Source: JAAYCB01 sp012744395
Lineage (GTDB): Bacteria > Planctomycetota > Planctomycetia > Pirellulales > Thermoguttaceae
Assembly (NCBI GenBank): GCA_028703175.1
Contig: JAQVNJ010000199.1
Location: forward strand, 1-6,193
DNA: 6,193 nucleotides
Reading direction: 5' to 3'
In this document: positions 6,108-6,193 of the stretch, piece by piece
Position numbering within the stretch: the first letter of the stretch is position 1
How the letters are laid out: the number at the start of each line of letters is the position of its first letter
Program-made: the position numbers and the translations under genes
The notes under the pieces: model-generated
Seen by the model: only the letters and a program-made list of their open reading frames with translations
The model's database searches: none
What the model was told of the DNA's origin: nothing

Positions 6108-6193
6108 TTGTCGACTTTCGCGAAATCATTTGAAAGAGTGAAGAAAGACTGCTGCTGGCGTCGTATCACTGCCACGTGGACCCGTCGAGCGGG
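6108..6193 (+). CDS. Possible divergent gene start (5' fragment, uncertain)
   Basis: A plus-strand frame opens at TTG 6108 and stays open for 28 codons to the window edge, starting LSTFAKSFERVKKDC. GAGGAG at 6097-6102 sits five bases upstream, and an in-frame TAA at 6105-6107 excludes earlier starts. The upstream promoter candidate is weak. In GC-rich DNA a frame this short can be open by chance, and the product is not recognised. The frame could equally be non-coding. Confidence 0.2.
   Translation, partial: MSTFAKSFERVKKDCCWRRITATWTRRA
6116..6125. repeat. Perfect 10-bp palindrome TTTCGCGAAA
   Basis: This exact palindrome lies near the right edge, inside the doubtful divergent frame. If that frame is not real, it could be a binding site for a dimeric regulator. 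A single occurrence gives little support. Confidence 0.25.

Noticed and set aside
6088..6132. A short plus-strand ATG frame of 14 codons
   Set aside because: It is too short, has no good ribosome binding site, and overlaps the GAGGAG better placed for another start.

Overview
The window looks like chromosome from a planctomycete-type bacterium. Three features point that way: regular leucine-rich repeats of the 'TDAGL' kind ending in an 'ALPxC' cap, a giant exported protein whose N-terminus resembles the LEPR-XLL-type motif, and a C-terminus resembling the 3-keto-disaccharide hydrolase (DUF1080) fold. This is inferred from protein style alone; no rRNA or marker gene is present. Base composition is mostly GC-rich, with AT-richer stretches at about 2400-2900 and 5940-6030.

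All three solid genes lie on the minus strand, so transcription runs from right to left. At the right, 5864-6193 is a regulatory region. It holds a good sigma-70-like promoter (TTGACA, 16-base spacer, TAAATT) about 55 bases ahead of the first gene, a dyad and a palindrome farther upstream, and a weakly supported divergent reading frame that leaves the window at the right edge. The first gene (5863 to 2402, 1153 residues) encodes a large, modular, probably exported protein. Its modules are separated by two (Ser-Gly-Gly)n linkers. After a 144-base gap with one small hairpin comes a 393-residue putative lipoprotein made of twelve leucine-rich repeats (2257 to 1076). After a further 87 bases comes a third gene (988 to beyond position 1), encoding a signal-peptide protein with irregular leucine-rich repeats; its 3' end lies outside the window.

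Same-strand order, short gaps, good ribosome binding sites, one strong promoter and no convincing terminator suggest one transcription unit. All three products look exported. A plausible reading is a cell-surface or periplasmic set: one large multidomain protein that might bind or process carbohydrate, plus two repeat proteins suited to protein-protein contacts. No enzyme activity is proven by the sequence, and no mobile element, RNA gene, CRISPR array or defence system was seen. The most notable points are the DUF1080-like terminus, the Trp-rich unrecognised module, and the fall in GC content along the large gene.
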